Program-made: the position numbers and the translations under genes
Notes under the pieces: model-generated
Seen by the model: the letters and a program-made list of their open reading frames with translations, nothing else
Database searches by the model: none
Told to the model about the DNA's origin: nothing
Part shown: one piece after another, positions 36,521 through 47,704 of the stretch
Layout of the letters: each line of letters starts with the position of its first letter
Numbering within the stretch: the first letter of the stretch is position 1
Assembly: GCA_024811115.1 (NCBI GenBank)
Contig: JAKOGH010000721.1
Location: forward strand, 186,001 to 250,000
DNA length: 64,000 nucleotides
Direction of reading: 5' to 3'
From: Terana coerulea
Taxonomy: Eukaryota; Basidiomycota; Agaricomycetes; Polyporales; Phanerochaetaceae

Positions 36521-38348
36521 CTTTTAAGGTTCGAGGACGACACGCCGGCGTGTACGAGGTCGAACAGGAGGCAAATATGTGCAAGAAATGAAAGAAAGAC
36601 AAGAAAAGACGACAGGGAATATTAGGGCCCTGAAGAACGAAGTGAAGAGGGGCAACCCAGCGAGAGGGCACCGCAGTCGTGGTCGGTCGTGGCAGGAGCC
36701 AAGTCCCGACTCGAGCAGGTGGACCCAGACGAACTTTGGCCTTGTTTGTCCACCCGCACTCCGGACGCCCTTCCTCCCTCATTGTCGCTCACCCATCCGG
36801 CCTGCCCTTGTATTGCCATGCGCCGACAGCGTGCTCCCGGGCTCTCGTATGTTTTCGCCTGGCTTTTGTCTTTGCAGTCTGCCGCCACCCGAACACCCGA
36901 GGAACTTCCACCACGCTTTGTGTGCTGCTAGCGATGGGATTGTACGACCGCAGGTCACACCTGCCTGTCCAGGCCAGATGTAATCGCTGTCGTACAATTC
37001 CTCTGCGCGTTTTGTCAACAACTGCCTTCCCAGTAACACCTCGAGTTCTCGCATTTTGGAGCCCCCTGCTGTCACATACAGGGTCCACGTACAACAGGTA
37101 TGTGGCTCCACGGACCCACCTCGTTTCACTGACATGGCTTGAGACGGCATCTTGAAATAGGCCGCACGCTCAGACAGGCATACGGATATGACTTACAACC
37201 AGCACACGTATCCTGAAACGATGAGCCTCGGGTGGATTACTCATTCGCACTTCTGACATGTGCAAGCCGGCGGTTGTCATCCGCGGGTACCGGTACAGAT
37301 CGCATGTCAATGCAGACCACGCACGAAAACACCATTCCACACAATTGCAGTCCTTCTGACGTCCTCGCAGGCGCGGCGAGAAGCAATGCATGGCTGCGCC
37401 GGTGCATCTTGTAGCATTGTCTAATTGTGAGTTGCAGCGCATACCTGCACGCTGACAATTTATCCTTTTTGTTCTTCTCCACTTAGTGTGAAAAACCATG
37501 TCCAACTGCGATTGCAGGGATACTGGCACAACAGTGCATACGCTCCAAGCCGGTTGGCACTTTGTTATGAACTATCTCTTGGTCATCTTTGACTGTCCGA
37601 AGAGCCGGCTGCTTGGCTGCGTCTGCGCTGCTGTGCAACTATGACGAAGCCTCTCCGCCACATCTGCTTTGCGCTTTGGGGAGTGTCAGTCGAGTGGCTA
37701 AACAGGAACACCTGCCCGATGGTGCGCTAGTTACTTTCCTTCAGTATCGCTCCGCAATCTATCTTGTGGCCTTGCTCATAGCAACATAGAACGCATAAAA
37801 GTGTGTCCTCTCAAGTTCATATGGCGCCCAGTAGCGTCGGATGCTGTCGGATGACTCCGATCTTTCGTCTGTCGCTACTGTGGGCGCCATTGGGACTCAC
37901 TTGGCGAGCACTGTGCCGTTCAAACTTCACTATCACCGCACCGGCCAGGATATTGCCATGTTGCGCCTGGCAACCGTCGTTATGGGCGCTTTCCAGGTCG
38001 CCGGTGGGAATTCGGGTCGGGACTCGGGTCCTCCAGACGACTCCAGTCGAGACACGAGAACCAGCCAGGCTACGCAGACTCCAGAGGAAGTAACCCTCGA
38101 AGTTCAGGACAGTTCGCTCAATCAAGCTGTCAGATGTGCCCTGTCATCTTCTCAACGGAAGCCAACAAGTGTGTACTCTCCTTGGTCCCATTGAAACCTT
38201 CCGTAAACTCGCTAATATTAATCTACCCTAAGCATGTGTAGCGGTATGCAAATCCTGATAAATCGCATATTAAATGATATGTACGGTGCGTGCCCTCCAG
38301 CTCAATGAGCCCGCGCAAACAGATTGTCTCGGAGCGCCGGGGCGAAGC
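36521..38348. other. intergenic, upstream of the phosphatase
   Basis: 1.8 kb with several short ORFs of unlike composition on both strands and nothing recognisable. A 117-codon plus-strand ORF at 37841-38194 has somewhat protein-like text but no support. Confidence 0.45.
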
Positions 38349-38706
38349 TTAAAGCTTGAACGTGCTGTCCGTAGTGGATGATGAGATCGAGACGGCTCCG
38401 TTACCCCGCTCGAGCTTCGCTGTCCGTGACCTACGTGTCCGGGAGCAAGCACCGAGGCCGACATGACTTACCATATTCCAGTGAAGTTTTGAACGCCCCG
38501 AAGGTTGTTTCAATTGCGACAGGTGGGCCCGAGTGCTTCATGGCGTCGGCTATCTGGACAAACCCGTACTCACCTACTCCTTCTAAGGTATTTTGGGCCA
38601 TTAGGCTCCAGGACGTATGCTTCGCTAGGCACTCAAGAGTCTTCTGCGGGGTGCCGTCGCACGAATATTCCTGTTCGCAACGCGGCACGTACGCCTCGAC
38701 GTTCAT
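38349..38706 (-). CDS. small two-exon hypothetical protein, about 101 aa
   Basis: Not recognised, but structurally convincing. Exon 1 (38472-38706) reads from Met to TSLEYG, where a 52-nt intron begins with GTAAGT. The CAG acceptor leads in phase into exon 2 (38349-38419), which reads AKLERGNGAVSISSSTTD and stops at 38349-38351. The exons total exactly 102 codons including the stop. The protein has a Cys pair near the start (RCEQEYSC), a third Cys (LECLAKH) and no membrane segment. Its start codon is 50 bp from the divergent BTB gene. Function unknown. Confidence 0.5.
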
Positions 38707-38755
38707 ATATTATGCTGGCATTCACATTTAGGACGAAGCACCATTCATCCCCACA

Positions 38756-39748
38756 ATGGCTGTACCAGAAGTGAGAGAAGAGCACTCTGCCCCTGTCCCG
38801 CTGAAGGAAGAGCCGTCGCTCTCGACCGCGCCTGCATTTACGCCAGGACAGCCGCACCCGTCGTTCAACGCCACGGATGCGGACATTATTCTCTGCTCGC
38901 GGGACGATGTCTACTTCCGGATACATTCCCTCGTCCTCCAGCTGGCGTCAGGCTGGTTCAGGACTTTGCTATCCTTGCCACAGAGCCCGCCTTCCTACAA
39001 GAAATCCTCATCTCCCGTACCCGAGGTGATCCACATGGTCGAGAGCGCGGAGGTCATTGCGGGGCTGCTGAGCACGGCTGGCGGGAAGGAGCTGCCAAAG
39101 TTCCACTCCTTCGCGTATGTCGAGGAGCTCACACACGCGGCGGAGAAATACGACATGCCAGGCGCGCTGTCCATCATCCGCCTCGCTATCGTCTCTCCCG
39201 CATTCCTCGACAATCATCCCGTCCGCGTGTACGCCATTGCCTGCCAGTGGGGATGGGTCGAAGAAGCCAAGCTGGCTTCCACCAAAACGCTCGGGCTCGA
39301 CCTGCTCGCGCACGACGCCGTCAAAGACCTCAGCGTCGTCGAGTCCCCGCACCTCATCACGCTCCTGCTCCTGCACCGGCACCGTCGCGACGTCCTGCGC
39401 GCCGGCCTCGACTCGCACACCACGTTCTACGCGAACAACACGCCTGGCCGCTGCTCGCATTGCCAGCGCGAGATCGCGCACGTCGGGTGGATGCACCTCA
39501 AGCACGCGTGGCTGCACGCGGTCGAGCAGCACCCGGCGGACGTCGCGTCGGGCGCGGTGCTGCAGAACGCCGAACTGCACGAGCTGCTGGGTGCGGCGTG
39601 CCAGCATTGCCAACGGAAGCTGTACAATGCGGAAGGTACCATCGCGAAGCTCAAGTCGGTGTTGGATCGTTTACCTACGGTTGTCGAGGTATGTGACTTC
39701 ACTGTGGTAAGGATACATCGGACACTGACGCATCTTTGGCAGTTTTGA
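38756..39748 (+). CDS. BTB/POZ domain protein
   Basis: 312 residues. After about 40 disordered residues an N-terminal BTB fold is visible: ADIILCSRDDVYFRIHSLVLQ, then SGWFRTLLSLP and a strand-helix with EVIHMVESAEVIAGLL. This is typical of the large agaricomycete family of BTB proteins that may act as adaptors for Cullin-3 or as transcriptional co-factors. The C-terminal half is helical with two CxxC/CxHC pairs (RCSHCQRE and CQHCQRK), possibly a zinc site. The last exon is only 6 nt (39743-39748, Phe plus stop) after a 54-nt intron (39689-39742). The open frame reads through that intron and reaches the same stop, so retention would add 18 residues. Frames are intact. Confidence 0.8.
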   Translation: MAVPEVREEHSAPVPLKEEPSLSTAPAFTPGQPHPSFNATDADIILCSRDDVYFRIHSLVLQLASGWFRTLLSLPQSPPSYKKSSSPVPEVIHMVESAEVIAGLLSTAGGKELPKFHSFAYVEELTHAAEKYDMPGALSIIRLAIVSPAFLDNHPVRVYAIACQWGWVEEAKLASTKTLGLDLLAHDAVKDLSVVESPHLITLLLLHRHRRDVLRAGLDSHTTFYANNTPGRCSHCQREIAHVGWMHLKHAWLHAVEQHPADVASGAVLQNAELHELLGAACQHCQRKLYNAEGTIAKLKSVLDRLPTVVEVCDFTVVRIHRTLTHLWQF

Positions 39749-40944
39749 GCACGTGCTTTGTTGCGATTGACAATTGTCAATCTGCCTTGCGCGCAGTGCT
39801 TCAACGGCTTTCCGCCTACTTTTCTTCAGTCATACACGACAGCAAGATACCATACCCGCATACACCCTAGAGCGTTTACTTACGCAAAGCGTTGTTGTAC
39901 CAGTACCTTCCGCTCCCTTTTTCGTGCCAATTGGCTTCGCAACTTCGTGTTCCTACTCGGGCCCACTCCTCGTTATACCCGTCCCCCAGAAAATGAAGCT
40001 TCTTGAGATGACCTTTGATTTTGACCCGGGTTCCCTGATTTGCGTAATCGGCTATTCGAGCGGATCGTCTGTGGGAAGTCCCTGTAGAAAGAGCACCGCC
40101 AGCCAGGCGTTCTGCGCGAGACTGCTCAGAGCCCCTCTACCCTCACAGACCTGTGTCGATAATGAATCTCTTCGTCTCGGGACTGGTTCCCTGGTTCGAC
40201 AAGCCCTCCTCGCGTATCGATGCTATCCATCTCGTTTCGTCGGTCATCTTCGATAATGACTTGTCATCCTGGTTGTATGTGCTTATACTTTTCTCAGGTC
40301 AGTTGAAAATACATTAATAATCCTCGGCAGTGTGACCAGGCTTGGCTCACCGGTAAAGCGGCGTTTTGATCCATTACCAGGGAGGTAGCCACAGTCAAGG
40401 GCTCTGCTTAGATTGCGAGATAGGGTCTCTATTGAGAGCGCGGTTCTCGTCCCGACCCAAGTCCCGACCATCATCGCCTTGGGACGATGAACAATTGCCA
40501 CCAAGTTCTAGGAGGCTCCAGTGCGGCGGTATGTTTCCATATGCACTTCTCGAACTCAGGAAACCTTGGGGGCGTGCTCCGCCGTCCGACTTACGCCTTG
40601 TTGTGTGTGGGCGATCACGCCTGCTTAGCTGCGCGCTGACTGAGACTGACCAATAGCTCCGGGCGATCACACCTATCCGGACAGCGCAGGCAATAGCATC
40701 GCAGACGTTCCGATGGGCGCCGGTCCCATGCGGGAAGCAGACCCAGCCAGGTTCAGTGATTGGTGAGAAGGAGGCCCCGCACGTGAATAGGGGACGGTCA
40801 CATACGGTATAAAGGGCGCAAGGACATGACAGAACGAGACAAGTCATCCCGCCGGCAAGTCCACATCCCGTCTTGCGTATATAAATCATGCATTTCCCAA
40901 ACATTTTCAACAAATTCCTCCCCGGTCATTCAAAGTCGAAATCA
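39749..40944. other. intergenic, upstream of the GST gene
   Basis: 1.2 kb. Contains GST promoter elements in the last 170 bp. A 52-codon ORF beginning at about 40158 and a 160-codon ORF at 39774-40256 have no recognisable content. Confidence 0.5.
40780..40885 (+). promoter_or_regulatory. GST promoter elements: E-box, STRE and TATA box
   Basis: CACGTG at 40780-40785, AGGGG (STRE core) at 40789-40793 and TATATAAA at 40878-40885, which is 60 bases before the GST start. STRE and E-box elements are associated with stress-regulated transcription in fungi. Short motifs like these occur by chance, so only the TATA box is firm. Confidence 0.5.
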
Positions 40945-42022
40945 ATGTCTTCCAAGGTGCGCTTGCCGTGTGGTAAAACAGAACGTCGCTCACTTGTACC
41001 CGCCTCAGCCTGTTCTGTACACTTTTGGCCTCTCGGTCTGGTCCGCCGTGCCCGAGCTTGCAATGTAAGTAACGTAGGCCCCTGTCGCGAGCTGCATTTA
41101 AATAATTTTGCAGCCAAGAGCTGGGACTCGATGTGGACACCACCATTATCAACGTCGTGGAGGGCGAGAACTTCAAGCCGGAGTTCCTCAAGATTGTGAG
41201 TACGCCTGCACATCCGTTTCGCGCCCGAATACTGCTGACAGTCCAGTCAGAATTCCGGAGGCACACTGCCGACCCTCATTGCGCCCGACGGCAAGGCCTA
41301 CACCAGCACGACCGATGTGACGCGCTACCTCGTCCAGACTGCGCACAAGAAGGTCAAGCCCGGTAATCCGGAGCTCATCGCCAAGATCCACGAGGACACG
41401 TACGACCCCAACCTCATTGTCCTGGCTATCGTGAGTAGCTATTCTGCTTGAATGTGATTTGGCACTTACATCTGACGCACCAGCGAGATGACGAGGAGCT
41501 GGACAAAGCCAAGACCGGTTTCCCGAACACATTCGTCCAGAACCGTGAGTATCACATGCTAGTGGTCGTCGCAAATACTGATAGCGCTTGGCAGGCCAAA
41601 ACGCCCTGGAGAAGTACAACGGCTCTCCGGAAGGTGCGGCCTTCAAGGAGTTCTACGCTAAAAAGCTGCAAGGGAACGGCGACATCCTGAAGATCTACCA
41701 TGGGGAGGCCCCGAGCCAGGACTTTTTCGCCGTCTCCATCAATCACTGGAAGGTCATCGTCGGATTTCTCCTCAACGACCTCCCGCAAATTCTGCCCGAG
41801 TCCGGGTTCATTGCTGGCGCAGAGCCCGGCGAGGACGACTACCACGTCGGGGCCTGGCTCGCGCGTGTCACTTGGGTCACCGGTGGCGACAAGGAGGCGG
41901 AAGGCTACAAGGCATTGGAGAAGGAGTTGAAGGTCGCGGTTCCCGAGAAGATTGTGTCGTACTGGAAGGCGTGGTCTGCTCGTCCCAGCTGGAAGAAGGT
42001 CTATGCGGAGACCCTTCACTAA
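40945..42022 (+). CDS. glutathione S-transferase, fungal class (GSTFuA-like)
   Basis: Cytosolic GST of 230-odd residues, expected to conjugate or bind small lignin-derived or stress compounds. Six exons, frames intact: 40945-40956 (12 nt, encodes MSSK), 41009-41064, 41114-41195, 41251-41430, 41484-41544 and 41595-42022. The N-terminal thioredoxin fold has LYTFGLSVWSAVPE, EGENFKPEFLKINSGG, TLPTLIAPDG and YTSTTDVTRYLV, whose cis-Pro lies in TLPT and Ser/Thr in STTD. The C-terminal helical domain includes GAEPGEDDYHVGAWLARV, characteristic of the basidiomycete GSTFuA group. The class is inferred from recalled family patterns. Confidence 0.85.
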
Positions 42023-42410
42023 GCTCGCCTCCACCCTCCTTCATGCATCGGGTTTACGTCATCATTTTCGCTATTTCTGTAGCACCACATGCCTACTTTC
42101 TATTTCGGAGCCTATTGTAGCTTATAGCCGGTGTCCCTAGGATAAGTGTTCGTATTAGTTTGTGGAATGTATTCACGTCCATACTCCAAGCCGCATGTCT
42201 GGTGGAAAGCGAGAATTTCGCGTAACAGGGGCCGCCGGAGATTCTTCCTCAGTCAGAAAGGTATCTTTGCACGCAATGACAGGTTTAACGGGTGTCTATG
42301 GAGCGCAAATCGAGCATATTTACGAGAGATCCTTCTTTCATCTCTTGCCGACAGTCATCCAACCTTCATGATAATTAAGATGAGATTATAACCGAGCAGA
42401 GTACAGGTAC
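42023..42410. other. convergent 3' intergenic region
   Basis: Between the GST and DLT1 3' ends. No gene or repeat recognised. Confidence 0.5.
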
Positions 42411-43304
42411 TTACACTTTCTTCAGCTCGCTCGCCGCAGAGAAACCAATCATAAACTCTGCTTCGGACGGCTCCCGGGAGGCATGTCGCACCAACTGTAT
42501 TGCAGAATCATAGTAATGCAATGGTGTCAAGCCGTCGTCGTCGCGACGCAGCAAAGGTAAGAGAAAACGAAAGTGGTGAAGCATGCGGGCGTGCGGGCGT
42601 AGGATAGGATGGCGGGGTATAACTTCGTGAGCGAGTTCATCTGTATCATCTTGAATTCAGTAGTGGGGGCTGGCAAGCAAGAGCGCCCCAAGACACACCG
42701 ATCTCGCGTATGGTATGCAGCAGCGTAGTGCGGAAGCGTATTCCACCATATTGGCCATCTGAACAAATGTACTGAGAAATGGTCGCAGTGTTTCCATGTA
42801 AAGACTCACCTGGCTTACTCCAGCCTTCCTGGAAACCGTCCTTCGGCTGCGATTCGTAGGCTATCAAGCAAGCGCGCCCGTACTCCTGTTTAATGTAGTG
42901 ATGTACTGACTGATATACTTGTGAGCACATAGAACATTAAGGGGTTGTGCTGCGCACCTTGGGGAGGTCATTCTTCCCTAGGAGTATGATACGCCTTCGA
43001 GATCCTCTGCAGCCTGCGATGAACAGCAATCCGCCTCTTCAGGCAAAAGAAGACAGATATAGCCGCCTAACAGCCCAGTATCAATCAGATTGACTTCCCT
43101 CATCAAGACGGTATCACTTACCACCAACGCATACGCAGCACCAATCACGACCGCATTGAAGTTCCGCGTCCAGTTCCTGTTTGGCGACGTCCGGACGGCC
43201 TGCGATAGCAGAGCGGCGCACGACAGGCCGACAAAGAAGGTCAGGGCGAGCACGACCACGGCGTACGCTATGCCCGAGAGGGTGGACTTGCCCCGCGACA
43301 ACAT
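42411..43304 (-). CDS. DLT1: Dlt1-family membrane protein (defect at low temperature)
   Basis: Two N-terminal transmembrane helices (YAVVVLALTFFVGLSCAALL and AAISVFFCL) are followed by a cytosolic part. Yeast Dlt1 is needed for growth in the cold; its mechanism is unknown. Five exons by splice logic: 43122-43304, 42958-43066, 42810-42909, 42699-42758 and 42411-42649. They join to SVHHYIKQEYGRACL, GQYGGIRFRTTLLHTI, RPHARMLHHFRFLLPLL and DGLTPLHYYDSAIQLVRHA, which fit the DLT1 family. In exon 2 the frame hits TGA after PREE. If CCC at 42976-42978 were CC the text becomes PRKNDLPK, as expected, so one base seems inserted. The last intron uses an AAG acceptor. The stop after SELKKV (42411-42413) may not be the true end. 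Confidence 0.75.
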
Positions 43305-43678
43305 TCACCGTGGTCTCGAGGCTGGCAACATGGGCGTAAGAGCCAAGCGTGCCGGGACCGGACCTTGCCGAAAGTGGGCGGTAGTGCCTTTGTGGCGTTT
43401 TGCACGGTCATCATGTTTTGGTCAGCGCAAGTCTCAAGACGCTTCAGGACAGCAGTGACGTCAAGGTCTCCCAGATGTATGCTACCCACTCAGTCAAATC
43501 ATGCTTTGCCGTCGGCTTTTCACGCTTGCGATGAAGGATGGTTTGAAAGCAATAATAATACAAATATGACAGTACAAAAGGTTGAAAAGACAGTGGAGGT
43601 AAAAGCGGTAAGACCAGCCGCACTGAGAAAGTAAAATGCCGAGGCAGATCTAAGACGGAACTAAATACATTCTTCCCT
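43305..43678. other. intergenic between DLT1 and the CAP gene
   Basis: Upstream region of DLT1 and 3' flank of the CAP gene, both on the minus strand. No gene recognised. Confidence 0.5.
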
Positions 43679-45097
43679 TTACTTCTGCACGTTTTGCCTG
43701 AGTAGTTCCGTCAATAAGGCGGACTGATTCAGAAAGCAACAAAACTCACGCGAATTGACCAATGACGTTTCCTTGAGCAGAGTATTCACAGACATAAAAC
43801 TTCGCCGCCTGAATGCAACGTCAGCTGAGGTGCTTCCACGACAACGAGAGACCTACGCCGAAGCTCGAGGCGAATATACCGTTGCAAGATTGCACGGCAC
43901 ATCCGACTTGCGTAGACGCCTTCCACACAACCTGCGTGAAGTGGGAAGGGACGGGGTTGTTGGGGTCGTACTCCGCTGCACAGCCAATGGTCAAAAACAG
44001 TTCGCGTATGTTACGGATGGCCACTTACAAACTTCATCTGTCCACGATTTGATGGCCGTGGAGATGCCGTACGAGCTTCCGGTACCAGCAGCCAGATTTT
44101 CTACATACAAGTAAGTTCCGTATCCAATAATATGCAGAGTTTGCATCCGTGCTTACCGCCGAAAGACCCGAGCGATCCACCCGAGTGTTGGAACACACAT
44201 CCGTTTGCCCACTGCTGAGCCTTGCTTGCGAGGTTGTCGCTCCACGTCAGAGCCGAGGCTCCGTGCTGGGCGCGGAACGAGTTGTGCGCAGAAAGGTAGG
44301 CATTGATATCGCTGTCAGATGTACCAGAGCTTGAGCCGGAGTTAGACCCCGAGCCCGAGTTTGAAGATGAAGTCTGCGCGGGTTTTGCGGCGGGGGTTTC
44401 TTTGGAAGTCGTGGCCGGAGGAGGGGCGCGACCGATGTAGTCTTGGCTGCAGCAAGCGTTGTTGCAATGCTGAACTGGGCGGCGCCGGCCTCCGGAGACT
44501 TCGCAGGTGTCGGGCTGGGAGGGGGAGGGATGTTGCGGATCTGAAGCTTGTGAAGAAGCGGCTGGTCTGATCCGTGGCTTGGAGGAAGTTGTTGGTAGAG
44601 GTGTGCGAGCCGGACGAGGAAGACGGGGTAGCGGAGGCTGAGCTGATGACGGAAGAGACTACGGACGAGCGGGCTACGCTCACGACCGAGGAGGCGGACG
44701 GCGCAGAGACGCTTGTAAAGCTAGGAACGGCCCCACCGGCATTGGCGACCGCGGAAGTCGACGCTGTAGCAGAAGATGAAGAGGATGAAAGACCCGAATC
44801 CCTACCGAAGCGTAAATACGAAGTCGCGCAATAGTGATAGAAAACTCACGTCGGTCTGACACGACACGCCTTTCTGTTGACTGCGGGTAGGTCATCGCTT
44901 GTTGCCCTGATAACCTTTCCCCATGGATCGGTACCCATGGCCCTTCCCGGGTAGCCCCACCTTTTGCTGCATGTAGCAGGGCAAGAACTGTTGCCCTGCA
45001 TGCGTCGGGCACAGGAAGGGCCCGCGAATCCACCTGGCACAATTGTCAGAATGAGGGCGAAGGCTAGGAGAGGTAAGACTGCTGTGAAGCGCGTCAT
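43679..45097 (-). CDS. secreted CAP/PR-1 family protein
   Basis: Extracellular CAP-domain protein; fungal relatives (Pry1 type) bind and export sterols. Six exons: 44850-45097, 44157-44801, 44029-44100, 43857-43975, 43750-43808 and 43679-43697. The signal peptide is at residues 1-25 (VLPLLAFALILTIVPG), followed by a short Cys-containing module (SCARRMQGNSSCPATC). A long Ser/Ala/Pro linker leads to the CAP domain: INAYLSAHNSFRAQHG, the HFTQVVWKAS signature, GCAVQSC and KFYVCEYSAQGN. The frame of the linker is broken twice, at GGGG 44423-44426 and in the G-rich run near 44518-44529. One extra base in each restores a continuous linker. The final 19-nt exon adds the family-like QNVQK tail. Confidence 0.82.
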
Positions 45098-45579
45098 TGC
45101 AACCCAAATTGAGACAGAGCGGCAGGAGAGTGTGGCAAGTAAAGACTGAAAACAAGAAGGAAAGACTACTAGCTAAAAGAATGGAAACCGAGGACACTGT
45201 CCCAAGCACCGTTGCACGCCCAGCGAAGCCCGTGAAGGTGGAAGGAGAAGATGAAGAGAGAGAAACAAGCATCTGCTCCTGTGCTCTTGCTCATATAAAT
45301 ATCACCGGCGTTCTGACCGTCGGTATGCGGATGTGGAGATGCGGGGAACCGAGGCCACCGAGTTCCTCGTCGCCTGGGGCAATTCGGGTTGGTAGCACGC
45401 GTACCCCGATAACATCAGACGGCCCCGAGAAAATAACATGAGAAGAAATAGTTCAGTCTGCCTTGGTGCGTGCCTTGGGCACGTACGCACGAGCGTATGT
45501 TATTCCAGAGAGCTTCGGATCCGAGTCGAGGACGAGAAGATCGAGGACAAGCTTCGTTCGTTAATTAAGCGCCGAAGCG
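45098..45579. promoter_or_regulatory. divergent intergenic region, CAP gene / hypothetical
   Basis: 482 bp between divergent start codons. On the minus strand ATTTATATG at 45300-45292 is a possible TATA box for the CAP gene, though almost 200 bases from its ATG. Confidence 0.45.
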
Positions 45580-46460
45580 ATGTCGTCTTCACCTCCACCA
45601 TCTGCAGAGGACACGCCGCCGTACTACATCCTTGTCTCTCAAAATCCATTACTTCCTACCGCTTCGTCTGGGCCGTCTTTTAAATCCTTCAGCCATCCTA
45701 TCATCGAATACCGCTATGCAGACGACCTACCTCACTCACTGCTGCCTCAGACACCACAAGAGCACGTCCTTGTCCTAGACTATGACCCTGCGAATGCTGC
45801 GCCCCCTGTCGCCCACAGTCTCTCTACCGATCTGGCTGTAGTAGGGGTCAAGGTTGCGGATCCGCCTGCCGCTGGGTCTGTAAATGATGATTGCCCCAAT
45901 CCCAAGAAGGACAACAAAATATATGTCATTGAGACACTGGCGACGCCTTCTGAGATGTACGTCGCTTCTTGATATGATACAATCTGCGTTGTTTAACGAA
46001 CGGTCTTCGACTTAGACCGCCAGAGGACGACTTTCAATCTGCTCACGCGCTCATGGCTCAATTTAAGCAGAGGTATGCCGCAACATGCGCCCGAAGATAT
46101 ACGAGCGTGTTCACACTGGTGCTTATGACTTAGAAACGCAATCCTGCGGGCGGCCCTGGAGTATCCTGGTCCAACGCTCCCAGCAGCTCCTCAAATGTCA
46201 TCTGGTCCCACCCTTTCTCAACATCCTAAATCCGGCACAATTACCGACGACTTACAGGAATATTTCCGTTGATGTGCTGGTCATGGATTTGCCCAATCTT
46301 GCTGCACGGAGGTCTTCTTGCCAGCTGCCTGCTCGCTGCGCTCCTGCTATATGTCATAATGACAGTGGCGATCTATGGCATATTCCCTTCTCACTTTGTG
46401 TATCATACCGCTCAAGCTTCAAGGTCAACACTCTATCATAGTATGTTTGCGGAATTATAA
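45580..46460 (+). CDS. hypothetical protein with possible C-terminal membrane anchor
   Basis: Not recognised. Exon 1 starts at 45580 and ends in PSEM (GTACGT donor). Two further exons give PPEDDFQSAHALMAQFKQR and NAILRAALEYPGPTL, and the third runs to EYFR followed by TGA at about 46271-46273. One extra C at 46266-46267 would instead read EYFPLMCWSW and then a strong hydrophobic segment (GLLASCLLAALLLYVIMTVA) near the C-terminus, ending at 46460. That would make it a tail-anchored protein of about 240 residues. Because other genes here show the same kind of missing C, I favour the anchored form, but it is an inference. Convergent with EMC7. Confidence 0.55.
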
Positions 46461-46496
46461 ATAGCATGAATCGTACATGTCGAACCCTCCTATGGA

Positions 46497-47527
46497 TCAT
46501 CGTCTCTTATTCTTGCCACTGCGCTGCTTGAGCCCAGAACCCGCTTGCTTCTGTTCTACTTTAGGAGGCGATGGTGCAGCCACACTTGCATCGTCGTCGC
46601 CCATGGACATCAACGCCGAAATACTGAAAGGTTGCATTGGTCAGCTACGCATTTGGCACCCTAGTTTGTCTCACGCACCCTGACTTGAAGTCGCCGGTAT
46701 TGAGAGAGCTTTGCACGCTGCTAATCTTAGCCTGACGTTTCTCAAAGTCTTGTAAGACCTCTGGGTCGAGGTTTTTCTACAGCGACAGTCAATACGTGAT
46801 GCAGTAACAGAAAGGGGGAAACGTACCATAATGTACGGCATTGCAAAGACCAATACGCCGCCGAGAAGCATCATCATCATCATGGGATTCTTGAACATCC
46901 CTACCAGGTTGAATGCTTCGCGTTCTGTGTAGAAATCTAACTTGTGTACAGCAGAGAGGTGAATAGGGTATGGGAGAGCAATGGTTGATGGGGATAGTAG
47001 TGGTGTGCCGGGGACATAAGGATGTATTTCGGGAAGAGTTTCCGTCTCAAGCACATCTACGCGTAGCTACAGAAGAGCTCCAGTCTTTAGTGCTGGGGAG
47101 CAGTAACATACGACTCACTTTGTCAAACAGATAGCCATGAGATGTTACAGAGAGAACATATGTCCCAGGTGGCACATCGGGTCTGAAAAGCAACGTAATT
47201 TAGGTGTTCATGCATAGAGAAGACTGCGTGAACGCACATTGAGAAGCCTCCATCTCGAGTGATGCCCCCTTGTCGAAAGCCGGCATCCAAAACGACCTTC
47301 GCTTGGCCTAGCTCATGAATTCCTGCTTGAACGTTCAGTGTTCTTGCGTTGATAGAACGCAAATATGGTCACGTACCGGGACAGTACTCGTTCCACTGTA
47401 TGCGGCCTTGGATATCTAGCCCCAAAGCTGTAGTTGCTGACCTGAAGCAGCAGCTAAGGTATAGACAGCAGTGCATGAGCGACATATTCAGACGTACCAA
47501 AGAAGTAGTAATAGAAATGACCACATT
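46497..47527 (-). CDS. EMC7: ER membrane protein complex subunit 7
   Basis: Subunit of the EMC insertase, with a lumenal beta-sandwich domain. Seven exons, all in phase: 47499-47527, 47377-47441, 47238-47332, 47119-47182, 46827-47066, 46679-46776 and 46497-46623. The signal peptide MWSFLLLLLWSATT is split by the first intron. The beta-sandwich contains GRIQWNEYCP, FRQGGITRDGGFS and DVPPGTYVLSVTSHGYLFD. One transmembrane helix (MMMMMLLGGVLVFAMPYIM) precedes a cytosolic tail ending in the basic KNKRR. The 29-nt first exon is below the size simple ORF searches would find. Divergent from UTP23, with 177 bp between starts. Confidence 0.9.
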
Positions 47528-47704
47528 TACGGCAAGGGGGTGTAAGGTTGAGTCCGTCACTGGCAGTGCCGCCCTCCAACGACGCGGCGTGAGGGCGCTT
47601 ACCGAAACGCCGAATGCTTCTTCAGCGCTTGAGCCAGGCACTGAATTTGGCTTTGAAGTCCTCCACCACTGTCGACCTCGACCATACCTCTCGAATCATT
47701 TGAA
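47528..47704. promoter_or_regulatory. compact divergent promoter, EMC7 / UTP23
   Basis: 177 bp between the two start codons must contain both core promoters and leaders. No TATA box seen. Confidence 0.55.
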
